A stretch of 19,556 nucleotides of DNA, from NCBI GenBank assembly GCA_031369365.1, contig JANMOP010000040.1:1-19556 (forward strand), read 5' to 3'. The notes beneath the pieces were generated by a model, which worked only from the letters and a program-made list of their open reading frames with translations, did no database searches and was not told the origin of the DNA. Positions 1-8,054 of this stretch are shown piece after piece. The translations under genes and the position numbers were made by a program. Every line of letters begins with the position of its first letter. Position 1 is the stretch's first letter. Source of the DNA: Methylotenera_A sp031369365. Its GTDB lineage: Bacteria > Pseudomonadota > Gammaproteobacteria > Burkholderiales > Methylophilaceae.

Positions 1-909
1 TAAAATAAAGTATCTAACCACTTCGGCATCGTATTTTTTAAGCACTTCGCGAATAGTAAAAAAGTTGCCTAGCGATTTCGACATCTTTTCGTCATCCACG
101 CGCACAAAACCGTTGTGCATCCAATAATTCGCCATCTTGCAAGGCTTTCCAATTACACTGTGCGCGGCCTCGCTTTGGGCGATTTCATTTTCATGGTGCG
201 GAAACTGTAAATCTTGGCCGCCACCATGAATATCAAAATGTGCGCCTAAATGATGCGCGCTCATGACCGAGCATTCTATGTGCCAGCCAGGACGGCCATT
301 GCCACCATCTTTTCCAAATGGTGAAGGCCAGCTTGGCTCGTGGGGCTTTACCGATTTCCACAGTACAAAATCCATTGGGTCTTTTTTATGCGTATCAACC
401 TCCACGCGCTCACCCGCGCGTAAATCGTCTAAGCTTTTGCCAGAGAGCTTGCCGTAATCGGCGAAGCTACGCACGCTATAGAACACGTCGCCATTACTTG
501 CTAAATAAGCATGGCCTTTTTCAATTAGCGCAGCAATCATGCTTATCATGCCGTCAATATATTCAGTCGCGCGTGGCTCTATATCTGGTCTAACAATGCC
601 TAATTTGGCTGAATCTTCATCCATTGCATCTATAAAACGCTGCGTCAGCATACCAATCGTCTCGCCATTTTCATTGGCGCGCTTGATGATTTTGTCGTCA
701 ATATCGGTGATATTTCTAACGTAAGTCACCGCATAATCGCTCGCCCGAAACCAGCGCGAAATCATATCAAACACTACCATTACGCGCGCATGACCGAGGT
801 GACAATAATCGTAAACCGTCATGCCGCACACGTACATGCGTACTTTGCCTGGCTCAATGGGGGTAAATGTTTGCTTATCGCGACTGAGGGAGTTGTAAAT
901 TTTTAACAT
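1..909 (-). CDS. cysS: Cysteinyl-tRNA synthetase, N-terminal 303 residues (partial)
   Basis: Charges tRNA-Cys with cysteine in the cytoplasm (class I aminoacyl-tRNA synthetase). I translated the reverse strand from ATG at 909. The protein begins MLKIYNSLSRDKQTF and carries the HIGH-type motif HLGH at residues 37-40. Cys28 in MYVCGMTVYD, Cys in WHIECS and the HHENE segment match the family's zinc ligands. The KMSKS loop (DEKMSKSLGN) lies near residue 280. The frame is open to base 1, so the anticodon-binding part lies outside the window. It is divergent from the TPR gene at 1048. No Shine-Dalgarno sequence is visible, and a perfect TATAAT sits only 6 bases before the ATG, so initiation may be leaderless. 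Identification is very secure. Confidence 0.97.
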   Translation of the reverse strand, partial: MLKIYNSLSRDKQTFTPIEPGKVRMYVCGMTVYDYCHLGHARVMVVFDMISRWFRASDYAVTYVRNITDIDDKIIKRANENGETIGMLTQRFIDAMDEDSAKLGIVRPDIEPRATEYIDGMISMIAALIEKGHAYLASNGDVFYSVRSFADYGKLSGKSLDDLRAGERVEVDTHKKDPMDFVLWKSVKPHEPSWPSPFGKDGGNGRPGWHIECSVMSAHHLGAHFDIHGGGQDLQFPHHENEIAQSEAAHSVIGKPCKMANYWMHNGFVRVDDEKMSKSLGNFFTIREVLKKYDAEVVRYFIL

Positions 910-915
910 TTGCGA

Positions 916-921
916 ATTATA
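916..921 (-). promoter_or_regulatory. Possible -10 box of cysS (near-leaderless)
   Basis: A perfect TATAAT on the minus strand ends 6 bases before the cysS ATG. No good -35 is visible at 16-18 bases. If it is used, transcription would begin at or next to the start codon. The AT-rich surroundings make a chance match possible. Confidence 0.25.
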
Positions 922-985
922 AAGTGTTAAACCAGTGAAAATAGATAAATTAATGTAATTTATCGCTTTAATACCAATCGTGCTA

Positions 986-1014
986 TTGGATGTTGGCTAT
1001 GTTATTGATAGAAT
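986..1014 (+). promoter_or_regulatory. Candidate sigma-70 promoter for the TPR gene operon
   Basis: TTGGAT (986-991) and TAGAAT (1009-1014) are separated by 17 bases, 33 bases before the ATG at 1048. The spacing and hexamers fit a sigma-70 promoter that would drive the rightward envelope block. Seen by eye only. Confidence 0.4.
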
Positions 1015-1047
1015 GGCGCTTTTATCAACTCATCTAAGTATAACATA

Positions 1048-2058
1048 ATGATAATTCATCACTCCTTGCTTAAATCGTCTCTGACAAAATTACTTATCTT
1101 ATTATTTGTTGCTTTACCTTTTGCAAGCTCTGTTGCGTTTGCAGATGAGTTAAAAGATATTTCAGCAATGGCTGAAAGTGGCCAGCAGGCTGCGGCGTTG
1201 GATCGCATTAATTCTTACTTGGCTGCCAACCCAAAAGACGCTAAAGCATTGTTTATGAAAGGTATCATACAAGCTGAAAGCGGTAAACGCGAGGACGCAA
1301 TTAAAACATTTACTGATTTAACCGAAAAGCATCCTAATTTGCCAGAACCCTATAACAACTTAGCCGTATTATATGCAGACGCTGGCCAATACGATAAAGC
1401 CAAAAAAGCGTTAGAAACCGCCATTAAAACGCACCCAAGCTATGCCACCGCGCACGAAAATCTAGGTGATATTTATGCGCGCATGGCTTCAGAAGCTTAC
1501 GACAAGGCGTTGCAGCTGGATAACGGTAATGCACGTGCACAAAGCAAGCTATCAATGATTAAAGATTTATTTGGCACGGGCAGAAAATCTACGCAAGCGG
1601 CCAAAGCGCCCGATAGTAGCAAAGTTGCCAAAAGTGATACCAAGCCTATTCGACCTGCCGATAAAAAAGTTGAGGCTGCAAAACCTGTTGAGCCAGTGGC
1701 TAATACAGCGTCAAATGATGAACAAAACATTAACAATGCGGTAAACAATTGGGCAAAAGCGTGGTCTAGCAAAGACTTAGATAAATATTTTGCCAGCTAT
1801 TCCGATAACTTTAAACCAACCAAAGGCGAAAGCCGTAAAGCATGGCAAGCAACACGTAAAGATCGTGTCAGCAAACCGGCAAACATTAGCGTTGAATTAG
1901 CCAATCAAAAAATAATATTAGATAGCACCGATAGCGCAAAAGTGAGTTTTAAGCAAACTTATAGCGCGGGCGGCAAACCAATTCGCACGAATAAAACACT
2001 GATGTTAAAGAAAATCGGTGACACTTGGCTAATTGAGCAAGAGATTGCATCCAATTAA
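1048..2058 (+). CDS. Exported TPR protein with C-terminal NTF2-like domain
   Basis: 336 residues. A signal peptide covers about residues 1-32, with a hydrophobic core LLILLFVALPFA and probable cleavage after AFA, so the protein is probably periplasmic. Residues 37-170 hold about three to four TPR-type helical repeats (for example the AKALFMKGIIQAESGKREDA segment and the NLPEPYNNLAVLYADAGQYD segment). A Lys/Ala/Pro-rich linker spans about 178-222. The C-terminal ~110 residues look like an NTF2/SnoaL fold, opening INNAVNNWAKAWSSKDLDKY. The same kind of tail ends the next gene's protein. TPRs bind partner proteins, so a scaffold or adaptor role in the envelope is inferred, perhaps for the downstream peptidoglycan enzyme. 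No strong Shine-Dalgarno is visible before the ATG. The exact function is unknown. Confidence 0.88.
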   Translation: MIIHHSLLKSSLTKLLILLFVALPFASSVAFADELKDISAMAESGQQAAALDRINSYLAANPKDAKALFMKGIIQAESGKREDAIKTFTDLTEKHPNLPEPYNNLAVLYADAGQYDKAKKALETAIKTHPSYATAHENLGDIYARMASEAYDKALQLDNGNARAQSKLSMIKDLFGTGRKSTQAAKAPDSSKVAKSDTKPIRPADKKVEAAKPVEPVANTASNDEQNINNAVNNWAKAWSSKDLDKYFASYSDNFKPTKGESRKAWQATRKDRVSKPANISVELANQKIILDSTDSAKVSFKQTYSAGGKPIRTNKTLMLKKIGDTWLIEQEIASN

Positions 2059-2114
2059 TTTTGTGCAAATAAAGCATTGATACAATATCAAAGTAGGAAT
2101 GACCGAAAATTGAA

Positions 2115-3380
2115 ATGTCATTGATTCAAAAAGTGAAGTTTTTAAAAGCTATTTTAGTAGCCATTTGTGTTGTATTGCCTTGGAATGCTACTGCCATTAA
2201 CCATGGTAGCTTAGCGGATCAATTATTGAGCCAAAAATTTGGTCGAAATTTGGTCGAAAGTCTGTTGGTAAAAAGTCTGCTTGAAATTACCGAAGGTAAA
2301 ACTAAGCAAGCGTTCATAACGGTGAATGAGCTTATCCGCACCGCACCAAACTTCAAACTAGCGTATCTTATCCGTGGTGATTTACTCACGGCGCAAGGTC
2401 ATGCATTAGAAACCTTTGGCGATTCTCACGCAGATGCTGACAGCACACCCAACAACAATGAAATAGATGGCTTACGGGAAGAGGCGCGCGCGCGCATCGA
2501 ATATTATCTATCGGCTAAGAAAGCCACTCAGCAGCCCAACTTGTTAGTGAAAATGGGCGCAGAGCAAGCGCATTTGATTGTGGTTGACACCGTTAAATCG
2601 CGCCTGTACTTATACAAAAAAATTGATAACGGACTACAATATGTGGCAGATTATTACGTGACCGTTGGCAAAAATGGCGTCGATAAACAAGTGCAAGGTG
2701 ATAAGCGCACACCGTTAGGGGTTTACTTTGCTGGGCAAAAACTTACACAACCGTTAGCTGATATGTATGGTGCTGGTGCTTATCCGCTTAATTACCCCAA
2801 TGAGCTAGATCAACATCAAAACAAAAGCGGCTCTGGTATTTGGCTACACGGCACCCCAACAGACACTTACAGCCGTCCACCGCGCGCCAGCGATGGTTGT
2901 GTGGTGCTGAGCAACCCCGACCTAAAAGCTTTGCAGCCCTTTTTGCAGGCAGGGAAAACCCCAGTGATTATCGCGAATAATCTGGACTGGATAGAAAGTA
3001 CTAATGCCAGTGAGCAATTAGCTGCGCAGCAGGCTGAAAAACAGACGCTAGTCAATGCCATTGAAAATTGGCGCAAAGCTTGGGTTTCGCAAGATACGGA
3101 TGCCTACTTAAACTATTACTCTAAAAAGTTTTTTTATAGCGATGGTGATTACGAAAAGTGGGCCGATTACAAGCGCGGTATTCAAGCAAGCAAGCCAAAA
3201 GTCACTATCCAAATTGAAGATGTAAGTATGTTTGCTTACCCAGCGACTAAGCAGCCAGTTGTTGTAGTGGATTTTGAGCAAAATTTTAAAAGCTCTAGCT
3301 TGCAAAATAAAATGCGTAAGCGTCAATATTGGATACTCGATAATGAACAATGGAAAATAATTTACGAAGGTGCGGCTTAA
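2115..3380 (+). CDS. Exported L,D-transpeptidase/L,D-carboxypeptidase-fold protein with NTF2-like tail
   Basis: 421 residues. The N-terminal signal sequence ends near residue 27 (hydrophobic AILVAICVVLPW). A helical region covers about 30-145 and the L,D-transpeptidase catalytic fold about 152-288. Active-site residues are His245 (IWLHGTPTDT) and Cys262 (ASDGCVVLSN). The second residue after Cys is Val, where Arg or Asn is usual. Residues 308-421 form an NTF2-like domain (VNAIENWRKAWVSQDTDAYL). This order (N-terminal region, Ldt fold, NTF2-like pocket) is that of Csd6 (Helicobacter) and Pgp2 (Campylobacter), which trim peptidoglycan tetrapeptides as L,D-carboxypeptidases. Cross-linking, attachment of a protein, or trimming all remain possible. 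It starts 56 bases after the TPR gene, and its stop overlaps the next start by one base (TAATG). Confidence 0.88.
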   Translation: MSLIQKVKFLKAILVAICVVLPWNATAINHGSLADQLLSQKFGRNLVESLLVKSLLEITEGKTKQAFITVNELIRTAPNFKLAYLIRGDLLTAQGHALETFGDSHADADSTPNNNEIDGLREEARARIEYYLSAKKATQQPNLLVKMGAEQAHLIVVDTVKSRLYLYKKIDNGLQYVADYYVTVGKNGVDKQVQGDKRTPLGVYFAGQKLTQPLADMYGAGAYPLNYPNELDQHQNKSGSGIWLHGTPTDTYSRPPRASDGCVVLSNPDLKALQPFLQAGKTPVIIANNLDWIESTNASEQLAAQQAEKQTLVNAIENWRKAWVSQDTDAYLNYYSKKFFYSDGDYEKWADYKRGIQASKPKVTIQIEDVSMFAYPATKQPVVVVDFEQNFKSSSLQNKMRKRQYWILDNEQWKIIYEGAA

Positions 3381-3970
3381 TGAATAAGGTTGTGATGACT
3401 CGTTTTAACTTGATTTTATTTTTATTTTTATATGCCCTAGGAACCAATATCCATGCGGCTCCTAGCGTGCTGTTTGAAACCTCTCAAGGTAATTTTACAG
3501 TGGAACTTTACCCCGAAAAAGCACCTAAAACGGTGGCTAATTTTTTACAGTATGTAAAAGATGGTTTTTATGAAAATACCATTTTTCACCGCGTAATTAG
3601 TCGCTTTATGGTGCAAGGCGGTGGTTTTGAACGTGATTTATCCGAAAAAAATACGCGTGAACCAATTATAAATGAATCCAACAATGGCTTATTAAACGAG
3701 CCTGGCACCATTGCCATGGCGCGCACGATGGACCCAGACTCTGCTACAGCGCAATTTTTTGTTAATTTGGCAGATAACCAATTTTTAAACTACACTAGCC
3801 CAGACCCTGAACAAATGGGTTATTGCGTATTTGGCAAAGTTACCAGCGGTTTTGAAGTAGTACAAAAAATTGGCCTTAGTCCTACCACCACTATGAATAG
3901 AAACGCTGATGTGCCGATTAAATCTATCACCATTAAAAGTGTAAAACTGCTAGCTGAACTAGCTAAATAA
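3380..3970 (+). CDS. ppiA: Exported cyclophilin-type peptidyl-prolyl isomerase
   Basis: Catalyses cis-trans isomerisation of prolyl bonds. I chose ATG 3380 over the in-frame ATG at 3350. GAAGG at 3366-3370 lies 9 bases upstream, and the resulting N-terminus (MNKVVMTRFNLILFLFLYAL) is a proper signal peptide, likely cut after NIHA. That puts the enzyme in the periplasm. The mature part shows the cyclophilin signatures FHRVISRFMVQGGGF and SATAQFFVNLADNQFLNY and ends with the usual FGKV-containing strand. The 196-residue length suits a bacterial cyclophilin with signal peptide. The start overlaps the preceding stop, so translation is probably coupled. A close cytoplasmic paralogue follows. The symbol is by role (periplasmic cyclophilin), not by proven orthology. 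Confidence 0.9.
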   Translation: MNKVVMTRFNLILFLFLYALGTNIHAAPSVLFETSQGNFTVELYPEKAPKTVANFLQYVKDGFYENTIFHRVISRFMVQGGGFERDLSEKNTREPIINESNNGLLNEPGTIAMARTMDPDSATAQFFVNLADNQFLNYTSPDPEQMGYCVFGKVTSGFEVVQKIGLSPTTTMNRNADVPIKSITIKSVKLLAELAK

Positions 3971-4022
3971 TAAGCTAGTAATACTCTTACACTCTCTCAA
4001 TTTATTTTTTAAGGATTACTCT

Positions 4023-4514
4023 GTGGTTAAACTTTCTACCAATTTTGGCGATATTACACTTGAACTGAATGCTGATAAAGCGCCTATTACCGTGGCTAAT
4101 TTTTTGCAGTATGTAGAAGGTGGCTTTTATGATGGTGTTATTTTTCATCGTGTAATTAACGATTTTATGATTCAAGGCGGTGGTTTTGAACCCAACATGA
4201 AACAAAAAGCGACCAAAGATGAAATCAAAAATGAAGCGGATAATGGCTTAGGCAACGATAATTATACCGTCGCTATGGCACGCACTTCTGTTCCTGATTC
4301 CGCCAGCAGTCAATTTTTTATTAATATCGCTGATAACGATTTTCTCAATCACACCGCGCCTACATCAAGCGGCTGGGGTTATTGCGTTTTCGGTAAAGTG
4401 GTTGCAGGCATGGACGTGGTAGATAAAATTAAAGCAGTGAAAACCACCACCATAGCAGGCCATCGCGATGTACCAGTTGAGCCAGTCATCATAGAAAAGG
4501 CTAGCGTTATTTAG
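4023..4514 (+). CDS. ppiB: Cytoplasmic cyclophilin-type peptidyl-prolyl isomerase
   Basis: 163 residues, starting at GTG 4023 with AAGGA (4011-4015) 7 bases upstream. No signal peptide, so it acts in the cytoplasm. Cyclophilin motifs are FHRVINDFMIQGGGFEPNM and SSQFFINIADNDFLNH, then SGWGYCVFGKVVAGMDVVDK near the C-terminus. It aligns over its length with the preceding exported enzyme, so the pair looks like a tandem duplication with one copy retargeted. lpxH follows 19 bases downstream in the same direction, so the genes are probably cotranscribed. Confidence 0.95.
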   Translation: MVKLSTNFGDITLELNADKAPITVANFLQYVEGGFYDGVIFHRVINDFMIQGGGFEPNMKQKATKDEIKNEADNGLGNDNYTVAMARTSVPDSASSQFFINIADNDFLNHTAPTSSGWGYCVFGKVVAGMDVVDKIKAVKTTTIAGHRDVPVEPVIIEKASVI

Positions 4515-4533
4515 CTAAGCGCACGATTTTCGC

Positions 4534-5265
4534 ATGGATCATTGCCTATTTATTTCCGATTTGCATCTATGTGACTCTCGCCCACAAATTACGCAGGCTT
4601 TTATAGCGTTCTTAGAAAATACTGCCGCTAAAGCCCAAGCATTGTATATTTTGGGTGATTTATTTGAGTATTGGGCGGGTGACGATGCTATTGCGGCTGG
4701 TACGCACCAAGCAACTATCCATGCACTTAATAAGCTTGCAACAAGCGGCGTGCAGGTTTTTTATATGCACGGAAATCGTGATTTTTTAATTGATGCAGGC
4801 TTTGCAAACGCTACTGGCATTAAAATTTTACCAGACCCAAGCCTAATTTCGCTTTATGGCAAACTTGTACTGTTAAGCCATAGTGACGCACTGTGTACAG
4901 ATGACGTGGCTTACCAACAGTTTCGTTCTGAGGTGCGAAGCATAACTTGGAAAAACCAGTTTCTAAACAAACCGCTTAGCGATAGAGTGGCTTACATAGA
5001 GCAACTGCGCGCCAAAAGTGAGCAGGAAAAATCTACCAAATCGATGCAAATTATGGATGTGAATTTAACAGCAGTTGAAAGCTTATTACGAGAGTATAAG
5101 TGTCCGCCAATCTTCATTCATGGACATACGCACCGCCCCAACAAACACTTGCACCTATTAGATGGCAACGTATGCGAACGCTGGGTACTATGCGATTGGT
5201 ACGAACAAGGCAGTTATCTTAAATTAGATGCCAATGGCTGTCAGTCACAAAATCTTGAGGTCTAA
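4534..5265 (+). CDS. lpxH: UDP-2,3-diacylglucosamine diphosphatase
   Basis: Cleaves UDP-2,3-diacylglucosamine to lipid X and UMP, the fourth step of lipid A synthesis, at the cytoplasmic face of the inner membrane. The calcineurin-like metallophosphoesterase motifs are all present: Asp9 and His11 in SDLHL, Asp42 in GDLFEYWAGDD, Asn81 in HGNRDF, His116 in LLSHSDALCTDD, and His198/His200 in HGHTHRP. The length of 243 residues is normal for LpxH. The ppiB-lpxH neighbourhood fits a Gram-negative envelope block. Identification is secure. Confidence 0.96.
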   Translation: MDHCLFISDLHLCDSRPQITQAFIAFLENTAAKAQALYILGDLFEYWAGDDAIAAGTHQATIHALNKLATSGVQVFYMHGNRDFLIDAGFANATGIKILPDPSLISLYGKLVLLSHSDALCTDDVAYQQFRSEVRSITWKNQFLNKPLSDRVAYIEQLRAKSEQEKSTKSMQIMDVNLTAVESLLREYKCPPIFIHGHTHRPNKHLHLLDGNVCERWVLCDWYEQGSYLKLDANGCQSQNLEV

Positions 5266-5268
5266 CAA

Positions 5269-5544
5269 TTGACACCCAAGAAATTATTAGTGTGCACTAA
5301 CTTTCGCGCAAACCCAAATAACCCCTCATGTGCGGCGCGGGGCAGCAAAGAAATAGCCGTAGCCTTAGCGCAACAATTACAGAAAAAAAATGTGTCGATT
5401 GAAATAGAAGAAATACAATGCATGGGGTATTGCAAGGTTGGACCTAACGTTCGATTAATCCCAAATGGTGAGTTTTTTCATGAGGTCTCAACCAGCAAAT
5501 TTGCCAAAATTATCAAAGCCACAAAATTATTTTTAAAAGATTGA
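5269..5544 (+). CDS. Thioredoxin-like [2Fe-2S] ferredoxin-type protein
   Basis: 91 residues starting at TTG 5269, with GAGG (5257-5260) 8 bases upstream and lpxH ending 3 bases before. Four cysteines fit the thioredoxin-like [2Fe-2S] family (NuoE-like, Shethna-type): Cys9, Cys21, Cys51 and Cys55, i.e. C-x11-C and C-x3-C. The segment MGYCKVGPNVRLIPNGEFF is typical of the family. It probably binds one [2Fe-2S] cluster in the cytoplasm. The partner is unknown. It closes the rightward block, and the HD-GYP gene converges on it with 6 bases between stops. Confidence 0.85.
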   Translation: MTPKKLLVCTNFRANPNNPSCAARGSKEIAVALAQQLQKKNVSIEIEEIQCMGYCKVGPNVRLIPNGEFFHEVSTSKFAKIIKATKLFLKD

Positions 5545-5550
5545 AGCCTT

Positions 5551-7182
5551 TTAGCCTATATTGTCTGCATATCCAAGTATGCTAGCATGGTCGACTGCAT
5601 CGATTTGCTCTAAATCTAAAAACTTCTCGGCATATTGTAAGTAAATTTTTTCACGCACAAATAAATCAAAAATATCTGGATCGATGTGATTATCTAAGCG
5701 CATTTTGCCTAAAATATTCAGCGATTCCGAAAGTGTTTTGGCTTTTTTATACGGCCTATCTTTAGAGGTAAGCGCCTCAAATATATCGGCAACACCCATC
5801 ATACGCGCTGGAATCGACATTTGCTCGCGCGTTAAGCCTTTCGGATAACCGCGTCCATCCATGCGCTCATGGTGACCGCCTGCATATTCTGGCACACGTC
5901 GCAAATCTTTAGGGTAAGACAAGGATTCCAACATATTAATGGTTACCACAATGTGGTTATTAATCACTGTCCGCTCTTCTGGCGTTAAAGTGCCCTTTTC
6001 TATGGTCAGGTTATACACTTCATTATCAGTTAAAAATTTGGCAGAATGTCCAGAGTCGTCTAAATACTCATAGCTTGCAATATCTTTCACGCGTTGTATA
6101 TCTGTTGGTTGCATAAATTCGCTACCTAAATTAACCTTACGAATAAAGTTTTTATCGTCATCTAGCTGATTTTTAAGTACTTTGATGCTGTGCGTGAGTT
6201 GCTTTGAAACGACTGCTTGCCCATTTTTAACAGCTTCTAAAGCTTGATGTAAATAAGCATTTTCGCGCTGGGCTTTTAGTAGCTCAAAACGGTGATCGAT
6301 TAAATGAATACGGTCAAAAATAGTTTCTAGCTTAGTCGCTTTATCCATTACCGATTCAGGGGTCGTGACTTTGCCACAATCATGCAACCAAGCCGCAATT
6401 TTAAGCTCAAAAACTTCTTTTTCGGTCATATCAAAGCTTTTCAACGGGCCAATATTCGTCTTAATCGCCGCATTAGCCAACATCATGGTTAGCTCAGGCA
6501 CGCGCTGGCAATGTCCGCCAGTATAGGGGGATTTTTCATCAATCGCATCGGCAATCAACTTAATAAATGACTCAAATAAATCTTTCAGCCCATTAATTAA
6601 ATTATGATTGGTGAGTGCCACCGCAGCTTGCGAAGCGAGCGATTCAACTAAGCGTTGGTGTGATTGGGAAAACGGAATGATTTCTTTGCTGAGTGGGTCA
6701 GTGGCGTTGATTAATTGCAAAACACCAATAATCTCGTCCTCATGATTCATCATCGGCACGGTTAAAAATGATTTGGAACGAAAGCCCATCGCCTCATCAA
6801 ATTTACGTGTACCAGAAAAATCAAATCCTTCGGCTAAATACGCGTCTGCAATATTCACAGTTTGAGCATTTACTACGCTGTAGGCCGCCACCATATTGGT
6901 GTTTGGCTTTCCATCTTCGAGGTAAATTGGCAAAGAAGGGAAGGGGATTTCTTTACCTGTAGTGCCGCCCATTGCAATATTTAGGCTTTGTGTACGCATA
7001 ATCTCAAACTTGAGTCTTGCATCTTCTGTCACCGAGTAAAGCGTGCCGCCATCGGCATTGGTGAGCTCTTTAGCACCCAGCAAAATAACTTCAAGTAGGC
7101 GGTTGTTATCAGGCTCAGCAGAGAGCGCAACACCAATAGAATTAAGGCGCTCGAGTTGATTTAGCATGTCTAAAGTTTGCAT
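5551..7182 (-). CDS. GAF and HD-GYP domain cyclic-di-GMP phosphodiesterase
   Basis: 543 residues. A GAF sensor domain spans about residues 8-195 and an HD-GYP phosphodiesterase domain about 205-525. Metal and catalytic residues seen are His267-Asp268 with Lys271 (WLHDCGKVTTPE), His410, His437-His438-Glu439 and Asp442 with the GYP signature (HHERMDGRGYP). The family hydrolyses c-di-GMP to GMP or pGpG. About 140 residues separate the HD and the next conserved His, much more than in a minimal HD-GYP domain, so there is an insertion (about residues 285-395) of unknown role. No transmembrane segment is evident, so the protein is probably cytosolic. It lies downstream of the FHA and PP2C genes in the same direction (97-base gap). 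No clear Shine-Dalgarno; Met6 is an alternative start. Confidence 0.93.
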   Translation of the reverse strand: MQTLDMLNQLERLNSIGVALSAEPDNNRLLEVILLGAKELTNADGGTLYSVTEDARLKFEIMRTQSLNIAMGGTTGKEIPFPSLPIYLEDGKPNTNMVAAYSVVNAQTVNIADAYLAEGFDFSGTRKFDEAMGFRSKSFLTVPMMNHEDEIIGVLQLINATDPLSKEIIPFSQSHQRLVESLASQAAVALTNHNLINGLKDLFESFIKLIADAIDEKSPYTGGHCQRVPELTMMLANAAIKTNIGPLKSFDMTEKEVFELKIAAWLHDCGKVTTPESVMDKATKLETIFDRIHLIDHRFELLKAQRENAYLHQALEAVKNGQAVVSKQLTHSIKVLKNQLDDDKNFIRKVNLGSEFMQPTDIQRVKDIASYEYLDDSGHSAKFLTDNEVYNLTIEKGTLTPEERTVINNHIVVTINMLESLSYPKDLRRVPEYAGGHHERMDGRGYPKGLTREQMSIPARMMGVADIFEALTSKDRPYKKAKTLSESLNILGKMRLDNHIDPDIFDLFVREKIYLQYAEKFLDLEQIDAVDHASILGYADNIG

Positions 7183-7279
7183 TTGGTTTTATGCTTTGCC
7201 TTTATCTGGATTATGTAATTAGTTAGCTGCAAAGAACTCTTAAACTTAAGCTTGCGCTATTAATTTTGCGCCTTTAATT

Positions 7280-8020
7280 TTACGTAAGGTAAAACTCCAC
7301 TTTAATGCCTTCCAAATCAATCACGTCATGGTTATTTAAGGCATGTGCTTGAGCACCAATAATATTACCATTGACTAATGGCATTTTTTTGCCTTCTACA
7401 TGCGTAATAAAATATCCGTGCGGCCGTTTGGTAATAACGGCTACTTGCACACCGGGATTACCTAGCGTAGTTAGTGCTTTATTTAAAAGTAACTCATGCC
7501 CAACGTTATCGCCACTTAACACTTGTAAATGCCCTAACATTTGATCTGCGCCTATCACTGGGGGCGCTAATGACGCTTGGGTGGCATTTTCTTTACTTAG
7601 TGCTGCTGTAGTGGAGGTATTTAGTATTTTTTCACCTTCCGCTTTCACGTTAGAACCAACTGCATTCAGCTTTGCTGGCCGCATTACAGCGGTATTTTCA
7701 AAACCACTGCGACCCGATAGTGATTTTTGCTGTATTAGATTTACATATTCGATTTGATACCTGCCAAACTCTATAATATCCCCGTGTTGTAACACATGTT
7801 TTTTAACAGATTTCTTATTCACCAATGTGCCATTGGTACTATCCAGATCTTGTAAAAAAGAGTCATTACCAATCGTAGTAATAACGGCATGGTCGCCACT
7901 CACCGCTAAGTTATCAATATGAATATCATTGCCTACACGGCGACCAATCGTAATGCGTTCTTTATCTAAGTTAAACTCACCTAATGAATTACCCTCTAAT
8001 GAAATATTTAACTTCGCCAT
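7280..8020 (-). CDS. FHA domain protein
   Basis: 246 residues. An N-terminal forkhead-associated domain (about 5-95) has the full phosphothreonine-binding signature: Gly26-Arg27 (ITIGRR), Ser41 and His44 (VSGDHA), and Asn63-Gly64 (DLDSTNGTLVN). A polar, low-complexity linker covers about 100-155. The C-terminal ~85 residues have an FHA-like strand pattern (ALTTLGNPGVQVAVITKRPH, then NNHDVIDLEGIKVEF) but lack the GR/SxxH/NG residues, so they look like a degenerate second FHA. It probably reads a phosphothreonine mark that the neighbouring PP2C removes. AAGG lies just upstream of the ATG. The PP2C gene ends 34 bases upstream, so the two are very probably cotranscribed. Confidence 0.92.
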   Translation of the reverse strand: MAKLNISLEGNSLGEFNLDKERITIGRRVGNDIHIDNLAVSGDHAVITTIGNDSFLQDLDSTNGTLVNKKSVKKHVLQHGDIIEFGRYQIEYVNLIQQKSLSGRSGFENTAVMRPAKLNAVGSNVKAEGEKILNTSTTAALSKENATQASLAPPVIGADQMLGHLQVLSGDNVGHELLLNKALTTLGNPGVQVAVITKRPHGYFITHVEGKKMPLVNGNIIGAQAHALNNHDVIDLEGIKVEFYLT

Positions 8021-8054
8021 AATCGCCTTAAAATTGACTTTAATTTAGTTTGCT

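Noticed and set aside
1..16. AAAATAAAGTATCT at the left edge matches part of double-hairpin copy B
   Set aside because: Here it encodes conserved cysS codons (VVRYFIL) and there is no accompanying hairpin, so the match is chance.
2077..2091. TTGATA-CAA-TATCAA inverted repeat between the TPR and Ldt genes
   Set aside because: A six-pair AT-rich stem without a T run; not enough to call a terminator or operator.
3350..3379. Upstream ATG for the exported cyclophilin
   Set aside because: It adds ten polar, basic residues in front of the signal peptide, overlaps the previous gene more and lacks the GAAGG spacing of the start at 3380.
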